Below, piece after piece: positions 1 through 9,847 of a stretch of DNA of 24,900 bases. The stretch covers positions 144,101,038 to 144,125,937 of the forward strand of contig JBOZIK010000001.1 of the NCBI GenBank assembly GCA_051453625.1. Reading direction: 5' to 3'. The DNA comes from Welwitschia mirabilis. Lineage: Eukaryota > Gnetophyta > Gnetopsida > Welwitschiales. The notes under the pieces were generated by a model. The model was not told the DNA's origin and made no database searches. It worked only from the letters and a program-made list of their open reading frames with translations. The stretch's first letter is position 1; each line of letters starts with the position of its first letter. Position numbers and translations under genes: made by a program.

Positions 1-580
1 TTGAATTAGCATAGATGTATTTTATAGGTTCAAACTTTAAACTATAAAAACTACCTAAGTTTTGGAATTACTCAATTAATGCCCTTCACTAAAATGGCTA
101 TAACTTTTCATCTACTTGGAGTTTTTTAATGAGTACATAGTGTTTAGAAAACTTATTCAATTCTCTACAAGTTGGACTACTTCAGTTTTAGCTAGAATCT
201 CTATAAACTCTAAAAACTAAAATTTTTTGCTTGCTATTTTCTGCTTATAAATTTTGAGATATTTTCATAAAATAAAATTTAAAATTATTTTAATCTTAGA
301 AAAATTACTATTTTAAAACTTTTGACTCCCTAATATAATTCTAGACCTACAAAAAAATTTCATAAAATTTTATTTACTATTAAATGAGTTATGACTTTCT
401 TAATTTGCTTGACTTAAAAAAAGGGGGGTAAACTTTAACTAAACTGGGAATAAGAGGACTCATACTAATTTACAAAAATAAAAATCAATTAAATTAACTA
501 TGAAATTATAATAAAAATTTTGATTCTAAATATATAAAACATAATTAGAATTAATATAAACTTAATTTACTATAATAAAT
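1..580. other. Unassigned AT-rich region
   Basis: No open frame, RNA gene or recognisable protein homology is visible here. The stretch is AT-rich with homopolymer runs and a short G run near 423-428. Its texture resembles decayed non-coding retrotransposon sequence, but I see no LTR boundary or primer site, so I leave it unassigned. Confidence 0.4.
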
Positions 581-902
581 AATGCATCAATACTATGAGC
601 CTTAGGATTTTCTAAGAAGAACTGCCTAGCCTACATAGATTCTTGAGGATCAAACTTGCTCACCCTAACAAGACTCTAATGTAAATATGATGTAAAATGG
701 GTTTAATCAATTATATAGTGCAACACAACATGGGTNNNNNNNNNNAAACAAAGCATTAATGCTATACACCTTAGGATTTTCAAAGAAGGAGTGCTTAGCC
801 TAAATAGATTCTTGAGAATCATACCTATTCACCCTAATAAGACTAATGTAGGTCTGATGTAAAATGTATTTTAAAAATAATATAAGGCAACACAACATGG
901 GT
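581..902. repeat. Two-copy direct repeat of about 155 bp, interrupted by a 10-N gap
   Basis: Copy 1 (581-735) and copy 2 (750-902) align end to end. Shared blocks are CCTTAGGATTTTC, TAGATTCTTGAG, CACCCTAA.AAGACT, TGATGTAAAATG and the closing CAACACAACATGGGT. The copies differ by many substitutions, so the duplication is old. A 10-base N run (736-745) sits exactly between them, a typical place for an assembler to fail. No coding potential is evident, and the 69-codon frame starting at 864 is not shared with copy 1. Confidence 0.8.
736..745. other. Assembly gap (10 N)
   Basis: Ten N between two copies of a direct repeat. The round length suggests a placeholder rather than a measured size. Confidence 0.95.
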
Positions 903-963
903 ACTCAAAATCATAGTGAACCCCTTAGTCACTTGGCCAAAATATCCATTAGACACATAGAAG

Positions 964-1128
964 CTAAGCATGTTAAGAGGTCCCTCAATTCTCTTTCTTA
1001 TCTTAGTCTATGCCAATGGGAGGGAAGAAAATATATATATAACCATTGGTATCTTCATCAACTAAGCATGTAAAGAGATCCCTTAAATATCTCCCTTATT
1101 TTAGTATTAGCCAATGGGTGGGAAAATA
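964..1128. repeat. Two-copy direct repeat, period about 98 bp
   Basis: Unit 1 (964-about 1028) and unit 2 (1062-about 1128) share CTAAGCATG, AAGAG.TCCCT.AA, CTTAT.TTAGT and GCCAATGGG.GGGAA in the same order. A short AT dinucleotide run (about 1031-1041) lies between them. The frame on the minus strand at 1058-1300 overlaps this repeat and has no recognisable domain. Confidence 0.7.
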
Positions 1129-1480
1129 CAAATCCTATGCATAGGCCTAATGTAAGAAATGGAGCTAAAATCCTCATGAAATAAGAGCCTACTTGAAGGG
1201 AAGAAGATTGATGATCCTTGAAGAAGATTGAGGGAGTGCTAATCTCTAAGATCCTATCTCCAAGATTCCATGCTTCAAGCTCCAAACTCAAACTCCGCAC
1301 TCAAGATGATGAAAGATTGAGAAGAAATTTTGATAGCATAAACTTACTTGACGAATACTAGTTTGAGAAGAAGGAAGAGGGCTCTATTTATAGAAAAACG
1401 GTATAATAAAGGTCCTTGATATAATGGGTTAAAGGCCACCTACATCATTGTACCCATAAGACAAGGAAATCTCTTTTACT
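1129..1480. other. Unassigned; possible minus-strand TATA motif
   Basis: No coding region is recognised. On the minus strand there is an exact TATAAATAG at 1384-1392. Purine-rich stretches (AAGAAGATTG, GAAGAAGGAAGAGGG) lie nearby on the plus strand. The motif would fit the promoter of a minus-strand LTR or gene, but no LTR ends or partner copy are visible in the window. Confidence 0.25.
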
Positions 1481-1732
1481 TGATAAGATTGATTAATGAC
1501 AAATTAAATGGATCTTGTATAAAAGTGACATTCATAGGTGAATGACAATGATAAGATTAATCAATGACAAGTTGGATGAACTTTGTGTAAAAGTGATAAG
1601 GACATGTAAATGACAATGATACAGTTGATCAATAACAAGTTGGATGAGCCTGTATAAAAATAACATTGATAACATTAATCAATAAGAATTTGTAGGATCT
1701 TGTGTAAGTGAAAGTGATGTATGAATGACAAA
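1481..1732. repeat. Degenerate tandem repeat, about 4 units of 50-68 bp
   Basis: Units begin at 1481, 1549, 1617 and about 1667. Each starts with a version of TGATAAGATTAATCAATGAC and continues with a version of AAGTTGGATGA.CTTGTGTAAAAGTGA. The first two periods are both 68 bp; the third is shortened to about 50 bp. It is non-coding in all frames. Confidence 0.75.
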
Positions 1733-2101
1733 AGAAATCTTATTTATGACTTATATACCTAATTTGAGTAAGTAATCTTCTTACTTTAATTAACAAGATT
1801 ATTTTCATGCATTATTTCTTTATTCTAGTTCCTTCTTAATTCTTCATAGCCTCATAATTAATTCAAAATATATTTAAAATGCATTGAAAGAATAAATGCA
1901 CCATCAAAATTGTCATGTGATACAATAAGAAAAATAATATTTTATGCATAAATTACTTCTACAAATATCAATAAGTCATGGTAGAATAAATTCTACTCAT
2001 TTATCCTATTTAGTTTATTGATAGCAGTGCATGTCCTTATTCACATGTTTACACTCTTCATGATCCATCATGTTAACAACACAAATCATAAGAAAGGTAT
2101 G
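1733..2101. other. Unassigned AT-rich region
   Basis: I see no gene, RNA or transposon signature here, only AT-rich sequence between two tandem arrays. Confidence 0.4.
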
Positions 2102-2209
2102 CCATAATTAAATGTAACAAAAATGTCATAATGAAATGTAAGAAAATGTCATAATTGAATGTAAAAAATTGTCATAATTGAATATAAGGAATTATCATAC
2201 TGGAACATA
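2102..2209. repeat. Tandem minisatellite, 23-bp unit
   Basis: Five units share the core CATAATTGAATGTAA and AAAATGT. Starts are at about 2102 (25-bp variant), 2127, 2150, 2173 and 2196, so four successive starts are exactly 23 bp apart. The last unit is the most diverged (CATACTGGAACATA). This is non-coding. Confidence 0.85.
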
Positions 2210-3660
2210 GTACTCTTACTTATTATTCTTTCACTTTTACCAAGTAATTTTAGTTTCTTTTAAGATTTAAATAAGACAAATGTATAAATTATTAAAATAA
2301 ATATGTCACATACCATTTTTGTAGACATTATTTTACATCTTCATAGGGATTTTTCAATTTAACTATCTAACCATGTAAATGACTTGCTTAATCATAAATA
2401 GGTTTATTTAGTATTAAAATTCTTATAGTTATTATTATAACTTAAAATAATAAAATTAAATAAAACTAGGATTAAATAATTAAGTAACCTTATGAGTATC
2501 TATAGTCAAAATATGTGTTTGACATAAGAAATATAATACATTATTGATTGTATGGCTACTTATTGATTCTTACTAGAAAAGAAAGGATATTTATTAAATT
2601 GATATCAAAATGTATTACATAGTTTATAAAGTCTCATAATTATGTCATTATGATTAATAATTAAAGTTTATAAAATATGGATTATAATAGACACCCATCC
2701 CTATCATTGGCATGTTTAGTAATTTGTTTTGTTTTATCCTTGAAAAATCTTCATAGAGCTTTTAAAAATCTAGGCTATGAAATCTAGGCTAAAAATTGAT
2801 GACAACTAGTTTTATTTCAATTCTGTTCATATATTGTGGGTGAAATGGATAAGGGATTAGAGGGAGGATGTGCAATTAAAGGGGTAGAATCATATAAGAG
2901 AATGTAGAAAAATACTTAAGTTGCAATAATCCTTTCAAAGTTTTCCCGGTAATTCTTAATGTACACTATCTCTATTTATACCAGACATGGTTACCTTGGT
3001 TGAAAGAATGTTAGTTAGAATTTTATTTAGATATCACTAGTCTAAAATAAAGGTTCTAAGTATTTCTAGTCAAATAAATGTTAGTCATTTAATAGTAGTT
3101 GGTATTCTAGTTAGTTATCCTTTTTCCTACAAAATCAACTTGTAGTAAATCTAATTTAATGATGCATGAGAAGTCAAGATCGATTACAAGAATTTTATAA
3201 TAAACTGATAACAAAAAATTATGGAACATTCTAAAATACACAATTTGTAAGTTGAAAGATGATGTAATTTAGAACAAACACAGTGGCAATAGTAGAAGTA
3301 ATAGTGGTATTGGTAAAACATAAGATTTTGTATGAAAGAAAATAGATAGAATTCAATATGAAAAGTTATGCCATTTAACATAGGAGCTCTAATAAAAATA
3401 TTCCTAAACTTGTTAATAGAAAAGAATAAAAAAAGGTATTATGAATTTTGATAATAAATTTAAACCTATCCTCTCTCCATCTAGAAATTAAAAAATAAGG
3501 ATAAATCAAACCTAAAGATAAGTGACATCTCATGTACCTATTTTATGCAAACTTTTGTAGATCCAAGCTCCTGTGCTTTAAATGCATTTAGTTCTTGCAA
3601 AACATGTATAAGTGTTAATAAAATTTTAGCTTTAATCATGCTACTTGATAAATGCAGTGT
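2210..3660. other. Unassigned AT-rich region with one minus-strand TATA motif
   Basis: No recognisable gene. On the minus strand TATAAATAG occurs at 2972-2980. A very short duplication (AAATCTAGGCTA twice) lies near 2767-2792. The minus-strand frame at 3184-3381 is short, rich in aromatic codons and similar to nothing I recognise. Confidence 0.35.
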
Positions 3661-5100
3661 GTTTTGTATGTAGACAAGACATTGAAGACATCTCTCAAGT
3701 TGACAAATGATGTCTAGAAAGTGGAAGACATCTATGCATGACAAACATCTACATATAGCAAAACTATCATATTATGTGATCTAATGTGACCATAATAACA
3801 TCATAGATGTTTTTTTTAAATAAGTACTTTGTTTTAATTAGTTAGGTAGGCTTATTTTTCTATGCTTAGGAAGTAATGTTTTTTAAGAAAGAAAAGGAAG
3901 TTATCACACATTGATGAGGTGGAATGAGTTGCCATTCGCTTTAATTACAAAAGCATGTATGTAGGACCATATTAAAAAAAAGCTTGATATCTCTTAAAGA
4001 GATGAATAAAATCTTGTTAGATTAAAGAATCATATCAGTGTGCTCCATTTGTCCTTAAAAGACAGAGACAAGATCCACTTCTACTTTACCTTAGCTAAAT
4101 GCTCTAATGTTCTTATTACTTTATTTTTTATTAAGCTTCAACGATAATAGATGATTTAATAGCTTAAATGAATTTAGCTTGATCATGTTTCATTATTTTG
4201 TTACAGGTTCATTTTATGTTTAAATACCTTTATATTTTAAAACATTAGGCTATTATGATTAACTAAATGCTCATCTTAGCAAATAAAAAAGAATCAAATT
4301 CGTATTTTTGAAATTTAATCAAAGATTGAAGATTTTTAAAGATGTATGCAAGGACATGGTCATTTGTAGAGATTTTTGTGTCATTTTATAAAAAGAGGAA
4401 AATATTTGTGTATTTGATTAAATATATTGAAAGAATAATGATTTTTAGATTTTAAATTACTTTCAAGTGTTTTATTTGGTTTAAATAATGTGGTAGATGG
4501 CTTAGCCTTTAAAATTTACCATTAGAACTCTATTTCTATGTTTTTGAAACCCTGTTTATAATCCATGAAATAAATGTCTGTAAGCTTTAACGATGTCTGC
4601 ATAGAACCTAGTTTTCAAGTGACTTCAAGAATAGATGTTTTTGAACAAGATAGACATTTATAATTATGAAATAGACATTTGTAAAGTCTAAATATGTCTT
4701 CACATAACTAAAATTCGATTATAAGGAAGAGGTGAATTAAAAAGCTTTGAAGATAGACATCCAACACATTAAATATGTCTATGTACCTAATCAAAGATGT
4801 CTTCAATTTAGAACATCAAAAATAAATAGGCTCACCAAGCTTTTGATGACAAAGTTATATTGGAGCATAGAAGATTGAAGGATAATTTTAGAGTTTTGGT
4901 CTATTAATATTTTCCCATTTAGAGTAAATTTTTTTAATTTAGTGTGAAATTATGACAAAGAAATTCCAAAATCGTTTATTATTTTCAATGAATTGCAAGA
5001 TTTTTCATAATAGTCTTATTCGATGAAATCTTTATTACAAATAAAAGAGCATTAGAATGTGGTATTTTTTTCTCCTTCAAATTTGAATGTATTAAATAAA
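3661..5100. other. Unassigned region with scattered AGATGTCT/AGACATCT motifs
   Basis: No protein homology. Copies of AGACATCT or GATGTCT cluster near 3680-3735 and again near 4590-4810, spaced about 20-60 bp apart. The same octamer is dense in the LTRs of elements A, B and C. This stretch may therefore hold a badly decayed relative of those LTRs, or the leader of the gag fragment that follows. No LTR termini or primer-binding site could be placed. Confidence 0.35.
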
Positions 5101-5678
5101 GAACAAAAGACACAACATTCCTTGAATCAAAAGGCATATGTACTAGCTAAGTTGATAATATATACTTTAGTATCAAAAGTGATTGGTGGAAGAATAATTG
5201 TCAAAGGTACATCAAAGGAGTATTGGAACCAAGTATAATTAGAATTCGAAGGCACAATTTAAAATAAATAGATCAAACAAATGACATACAAAAATAAATT
5301 TGATAATCTTTATATTCAAAGAGGTAAATCACTTAATCATTTTCTTGATAGAGTATATATAACTTTGTGAAATTTGAATGAATATAACTATGAACTTAGT
5401 ACTAGGCAAAAGATTAACAAGTTGATTTAACTACTTTATAATTACCATAAATACAAGCAGGACATGATCACCACTCTTTAAACAAAGATCTTAATGTTTA
5501 AAAAATTAATGAGTTAGTTGATTAATTGAAGATCTTGGACGATTTGAAATTATGTAATGACTCAAATAATACTGTATTTTTATTGAGAAATTAGCATGCT
5601 AAAAAATTATCAATGCCAAGGAGGGAAGAGGCACAAAATCTTTAGACCTTTAGAGGTAGTAATTAAAATTTTAGAGGA
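5101..5678 (+). pseudogene. Ty1/copia gag fragment (UBN2-like), element Z
   Basis: The gag of a copia element forms the cytoplasmic particle that packages element RNA. From 5101 one frame reads for about 118 codons through a few stops and gives a UBN2/retrotransposon-gag-like pattern: KGTSKEYWNQV, then EFEGT, YKNKFDNLYIQRGKSLNHF and LSTRQKINKL. These correspond to the conserved WD/YW..L, the R-x-F-x-x-L-K-M-x-x-G-E-S-L segment and the following helix. Near 5490 the match shifts frame and continues with NELVD.LKILDDLK. The zinc knuckle expected next is absent because the LTR of element A starts at 5679. I infer that A inserted into this older element. The exact copia lineage is uncertain, and no LTR or pol for it is seen. 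Confidence 0.55.
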
Positions 5679-5848
5679 TGTTGATAAGTATAGTTTTGAT
5701 GATTCCACTTGTCAAATATTTTGTGTCATTATGTAGATAGATCATAATAAAGAAAATTAGATCATGATAAGAATAAGTTATTATCAGAATTTTAAAGATG
5801 ATATCTTATAAAAATATTAGAATTTGAAATACAAGATTAGTTATCTGA

Positions 5849-6250
5849 AGATGTCTACTGAATGGAATGCATCTATGGTAAAGATGTCTAGAACTTGAAG
5901 ATGTCTATAGAATAAAGTTGTCTCTGATGCACTAGCTTTTAGGTCACAAGTTAAAGATGACTAACTCATCAATATGAATATGTTAAAAGTTAGAGCTAAC
6001 ACTAATGAAAGATGTTTATAGGTTTGAAGATGTCTATACTGAACTGAAATACGTAATAGAGTTATTCTGTACTTTGATGAATATTTTATGTTTCAAATGA
6101 GCTATCAATGCCTACATCATGGATTCATGATCATGAATGGCTACAAATAATATAAAGTAAGTGTCATCAATATATAGGAAATTTCACTAAGACGTCTACC
6201 AGGTTAAGATGTCTGACTATTAGTAAATGTCTATAATTTTGAAGATGTCT
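5849..6250. promoter_or_regulatory. AGATGTCT motif cluster in LTR A
   Basis: Exact or near copies of AGATGTCT recur about every 20-150 bp, first at 5849-5856 and last at 6243-6250. One variant, AGACGTCT (6190-6197), is a perfect palindrome with an ACGT core, like plant bZIP sites. The cluster occupies the same part of LTRs B and C. A regulatory role is inference. Confidence 0.5.
6123..6138. promoter_or_regulatory. 16-bp perfect palindrome in LTR A
   Basis: ATTCATGATCATGAAT is its own reverse complement. The equivalent position in LTR B keeps 14 bp and in LTR C the central 10 bp. It may be a site for a dimeric DNA-binding protein. Function is inferred only from symmetry and retention. Confidence 0.45.
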
Positions 6251-6403
6251 TAGATTAAAGTTCATATTAATTTAAAATAAAAATGCACACTAGATAATTC
6301 ATTACATGGTAGTTAAAAAGTTCAAATGGCTACTGTTCGAGGTCAAATAGCTAGTTTCTCTTTAATGGTATGAAGGCACATAATCACAAAACAAATAAAA
6401 TAC

Positions 6404-6481
6404 TTTAAGGAAACATAAAAAACAAATCTAGATCAAAGCATATTTAAGGAAACATAAAAAACAAATCTAGATCAAAGCATA
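6404..6481. repeat. Perfect 39-bp tandem duplication in LTR A
   Basis: Units 6404-6442 and 6443-6481 are identical over 39 bp. LTR B and LTR C lack the second copy. The absence of differences in otherwise mutated DNA implies a recent event. Confidence 0.9.
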
Positions 6482-6815
6482 AATGCATGGGTGATTGGAA
6501 ATACTTATGAAGGATCAAAGTTATCACTTGCAGAGGATCTTATAGTGTTTCTATCATTTGTTCTTAGATCCTACATTGTTACATCATTGTTTTGCACTCG
6601 TGATAATGACAACAACAAGGAACTCAAGATCTTCTTTAACACTACATCATTCAAGCTTGTTATCGTATTGTACTTGTTGATTCTTACATTTGTAAACTAT
6701 TTCATTCTTAAATATTATTGTAAAGTCCATTATTATATTATCAAACTCATTATAAGGTAACCCTTGTATGGGTGTACATTGAGGTTATACCTATGAGCAC
6801 TTACATTATTGTATT

Positions 6816-7137
6816 CCTTGAGGGGAAGAATTTGCTACCTTGCAAGAAGCATCTCACATTATTCTTGTAAGGTTAGTAGTAAGCTGAAACCATTGTTTTC
6901 CTAAGGGTAAGAGAATGCTGTCTTGCAAGGAGACTCTCATTATTGTAATGTTTGTGATGCACCATAAAACTACTATTTCCTGAGGAGAAGAGAGTGCTTA
7001 CTTTCAAGGAGGCTCTCATTATTCTAAGGTTTGTAGTATCCCAAAAAACCACTATTTCCCTGAGGGAAGAGAGTGCTACCTTACGAGGTAACTCTCATTG
7101 TTATAAGGTTAATGGTGCACTAGAAAATAACTATTTC
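6816..7137 (+). repeat. LTR minisatellite, 4 units of about 80 bp (LTR A)
   Basis: Units start at 6816, 6900, 6979 and 7059. Each begins with CCTGAGGGGAAGAGAGTGCT or a variant, followed by ACCTTGCAAGGAGGCTCTCA, then ATTATTGTAAGGTT and a linker ending in ACTATTT. The same array, with its own spacing, occurs in LTRs B and C. Confidence 0.8.
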
Positions 7138-7325
7138 TTATAGGTTAAGAACATCTAGAATTGTAAGATAAAGCTACCCTTTGTGTATGAACATACCTAA
7201 GTTAAGAAACCATGATACCTCAGTAAGGTGTTTATTATTCTATGCTTTTAATTCTATTACTAGTGAATTTTTTTTATTTGGTAGGACTCATTCACCCCTC
7301 TCCTTTGAGTTCCTTGATCCCCAAG

Positions 7326-7339
7326 TGATATCAGAGTGG
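7326..7339 (+). other. Primer-binding site of element A
   Basis: TGATATCAGAGTGG differs little from TGGTATCAGAGC, the usual plant copia site complementary to the 3' end of initiator Met-tRNA, where minus-strand DNA synthesis starts. It lies 10 bases after the inferred LTR end. The G-to-A at the third base fits deamination. Confidence 0.75.
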
Positions 7340-7377
7340 GTACTCATGAAAAGAAGTAACTTTCTTGAGTGAATAAT

Positions 7378-8206
7378 GGAGGGGTTGCCATCCATTAGAT
7401 CTTTGCCCTTCAATTGAAAAAATTACGCTGATTAGAAGATTAGGATACAGATGTTCTTATAGCCTTATGGGTTTTAGGTTTGGTAAAATAAAAAAGAAGG
7501 ATACAAAAAGGCTACAGAAACCATAATAGATGCAATAGAGATAAAATGTCTAATGATGAAGCTCATCCTTTTTTTATGGCCATTGTACATTCTCAAGAAG
7601 AGAACAATGAGATTAAAGAAGAGTATGAATCAGAAAGTGAAGATGATACAGGTATGGATCTTAAAGAAAGATACGATTTAATTTTCAAATAATTTGTTAA
7701 NNNNNNNNNNNNNNNNNNNNNNNNNNNNNNNNNNNNNNNNNNNNNNNNNNNNNNNNNNNNNNNNNNNNNNNNNNNNNNNNNNNNNNNNNNNTTTAAAAAC
7801 TCAACTCTTAAATCTGAGGTTAGTAGAATAACTTATGATTTGAAGAATGTGAGATAAGAATTATCAGATTCCAAGAAAATTAATGAAAAGTTTACCCAAT
7901 AAAAAGAGACTTTGAATATCATGCTTGGATAGTGTAGAAGTTTAAATGACAAAAGTTTCTGGGGACACAATGAAGCCACAACTAGTACTTCAGCCTATTT
8001 ATTTTACAAATGGAATTATAAGTAAAGATATGAATATTTAATGTTTATAAATAATATTATCTATCATTATTGTCATAATAGAAATCATTATTAATATAAG
8101 TGTCCAATGAAATTCAAAAACAGGTGTTATACTAATAGTGCTAAGAGGCCTAGTAGAATGGTACAATGTTTTGTGTAGGGCAAACTAAGAAAAATATGGA
8201 TACCAA
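7378..8206 (+). pseudogene. gag pseudogene of element A, internally deleted
   Basis: The first readable part is RSLPF..KNYAD.KIRIQMFL, the usual N-terminal gag segment that carries a conserved N-Y-x-x-W; here the W codon is a stop (TAG). Only about 40 codons later comes the acidic segment FMAIVHSQEENNEIKEEYES followed by ESEDDTGMDLKERYDL, which in full-length SIRE-type gags lies some hundreds of residues downstream. A 91-N gap (7701-7791) follows, then a helical LK-rich part. The zinc-knuckle remnant is Y-x-x-C-x(4)-H-x(4)-C with its first Cys changed to Tyr (about 8060-8105), then KRPSRM. Most of the UBN2 region is missing, exactly as in element B. The frame is broken by several stops. Confidence 0.65.
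7701..7791. other. Assembly gap (91 N) inside gag of element A
   Basis: Element B has 92 bases (11684-11775) between the homologous flanks, so this gap length looks measured rather than arbitrary. B's sequence is a fair guide to what is missing. Confidence 0.85.
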
Positions 8207-8306
8207 NNNNNNNNNNNNNNNNNNNNNNNNNNNNNNNNNNNNNNNNNNNNNNNNNNNNNNNNNNNNNNNNNNNNNNNNNNNNNNNNNNNNNNNNNNNNNN
8301 NNNNNN
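8207..8306. other. Assembly gap (100 N) ending element A
   Basis: Exactly 100 N, the usual placeholder for a gap of unknown size. Homology to element B is lost across it, so the real distance and order between 8206 and 8307 are uncertain. Confidence 0.95.
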
Positions 8307-9678
8307 AAGTAACTACCATGCCATTATCCCTAGCAGTAACACTAAAATTGATTTATTTTAATATATGAACTAGATTCAAAATTAGATAAAAACCTTATAT
8401 CCTTCTTCCATAAGGATAATTAGGGTTGACTAAACAAAAATTACATAAACTCTTACTAAAATTATAAGTTACAAATTAAAGAAAATAAAAGGAAAAAGAA
8501 GATAGATTAAGAAATTGGTTTTAAAACTTCATCTACAAAAGTGGGAAGTAAGTAAGCTCTAAGTCGTAATTCATTCTTCTATGATTCCTCACTTGACCAT
8601 ATGCTATACTATTCTAAAATAAACTTTAAATCATTAAGTGTAAATACACAGGTCATGGTGACATAATCTCATTCATTATTTAAGTGTTGATGAATTCGAA
8701 AGCTACTAATTCTTAATATCCTAGTAATGAAAATGGAAAGTATAAACTTTAAAGTACCCAAGATCTATAAAATTACTAATAATTAGGTCAATTAACCTAA
8801 TAAATTCGCTCAGTTGACCTAAGTAAAATTTTATAGTGCATGATTACTAAAACATTCCTAATAAAAAATGAATTAAAACTAATAATCAAAAGAAAATACT
8901 CTTTAGAATTAAATCAGAAATAAGTAGATTACATTAAAGAGGAAGGAAGGAAAAAGATTCCTTAGACTATCCTCAAAACAAGTTTAATTTTAAAGATGTT
9001 CTTAGGAGGATACTGCGACTGATGCTCCAATGACTCTATTCTTTTCCCCAAATAAAGGTTGAAATAATAAAGGACTTAAGGTCCTTTATAGGTAAGCATG
9101 AGGGTGAGGGGTGATTACAAGCCTTTAGATTATATCATTAAGTAACTAGTTACATAATGATGATATTAGATGGGATATTTTGACATCTATTTATTAGTAT
9201 AGATTCTTATGATATGGCCAACACTTGGCTCCTAGATGCTGCTACTCTTACTAACCACTGATATTATCATGTATCTCCACCATTATCCTACTCAGTAATG
9301 CCACATGTCCTACTATGCATCATCATCATTGCCACCATGTACCATCAAGAATGTAAGTTACTTTTAATGTGGAATTTGATCAAGCCCATATCTGCATTTA
9401 ATTCAATTTTCCATGATAAGTCAAGAACATGAGATTGAAAGTATTTTACTTATAAGGATTGACAGTGTTGTTAGTCCTAGATGGTGAAGTTGATGTTTTA
9501 GCTTGAATAATCATCATCTTTTGTAAAGTCCCTCAAAATGTGATAATTAACCTAAAAATGTCATGGAAAATGATAAGTCTAAAATTAATATAGAAATCAA
9601 TAGAAGACATATTTTTATAATAAATTCAATTATATTAATGTCTTCCATTAAGATAATTTAATCATTTAACTTAATTAG
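8307..9678. other. Unassigned region between elements A and B
   Basis: No open frame of note and no similarity to the internal part of copia element B. Two small hairpin-forming sequences are visible: ATTAGGT/ACCTAAT with a 6-base loop (8782-8801), and a 9-bp stem with loop TTAAG at 9067-9089. A less AT-rich patch lies at about 9210-9355. It may be the target DNA of element B or part of another repeat; nothing identifies it. Confidence 0.4.
9067..9089. other. Short perfect hairpin
   Basis: ATAAAGGAC (9067-9075) pairs completely with GTCCTTTAT (9081-9089) around the loop TTAAG. There is no U-run tail or other sign of function. Confidence 0.4.
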
Positions 9679-9847
9679 TATTGGTAAATCTAGTTTTGAT
9701 GATTTCACTTGTCAAACATTTTGTGTTATTATGTAGACATGCTAGTACAAAGAAAATGAGATCATGTATAGCATAATATGATATCAGATCTTTAAGATGA
9801 AATCTCATGAAAAGCTTAGAATTGAAATTGCAAAATCAGTTAACTTA

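Larger units (their letters stand above)
5679..7316 (+). repeat. 5' LTR of element A (1638 bp)
   Basis: The LTR carries promoter and polyadenylation signals. Its start, TGTTGATAAG, matches the start of LTR B (TATTGGTAAATCTAG) and the inverse of LTR C. Its end is set by alignment with LTR C (GAGTTCAACA) and lies ten bases before the primer-binding site; here the terminal CA has become TG. Inside, in order: AGATGTCT-type motifs (5849-6250), a palindrome (6123-6138), a perfect 39-bp tandem duplication (6404-6481), a minisatellite (6816-7137) and the pyrimidine-rich ATTCACCCCTCTCCTTTGAG near the end. The 89-codon frame at 6491-6760 lies wholly inside the LTR and is not conserved in LTR B. Confidence 0.8.
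5679..8206 (+). mobile_element. Element A: 5' part of a Ty1/copia (SIRE-like) retrotransposon
   Basis: The order LTR (5679-7316), primer-binding site (about 7326) and gag (about 7378-8206) matches element B in order and spacing. The five bases before the LTR are GAGGA, a candidate target-site duplication whose partner cannot be found because the right end is missing. Homology to B stops at the 100-N gap at 8207, just after the zinc-knuckle region, so pol, ORF2 and the 3' LTR are not present in the window. The sequence after the gap is unrelated to the element. Confidence 0.8.

Noticed and set aside
1058-1300. 80-codon minus-strand frame with a hydrophobic stretch
   Set aside because: Overlaps a direct repeat, has no homologue that I recognise, and length is within chance for this region; I keep only the TATA motif upstream as a weak note.
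6491-6760. 89-codon frame in LTR A
   Set aside because: Inside a defined LTR; the same block in LTR B reads differently with shifts, so it is a chance frame.
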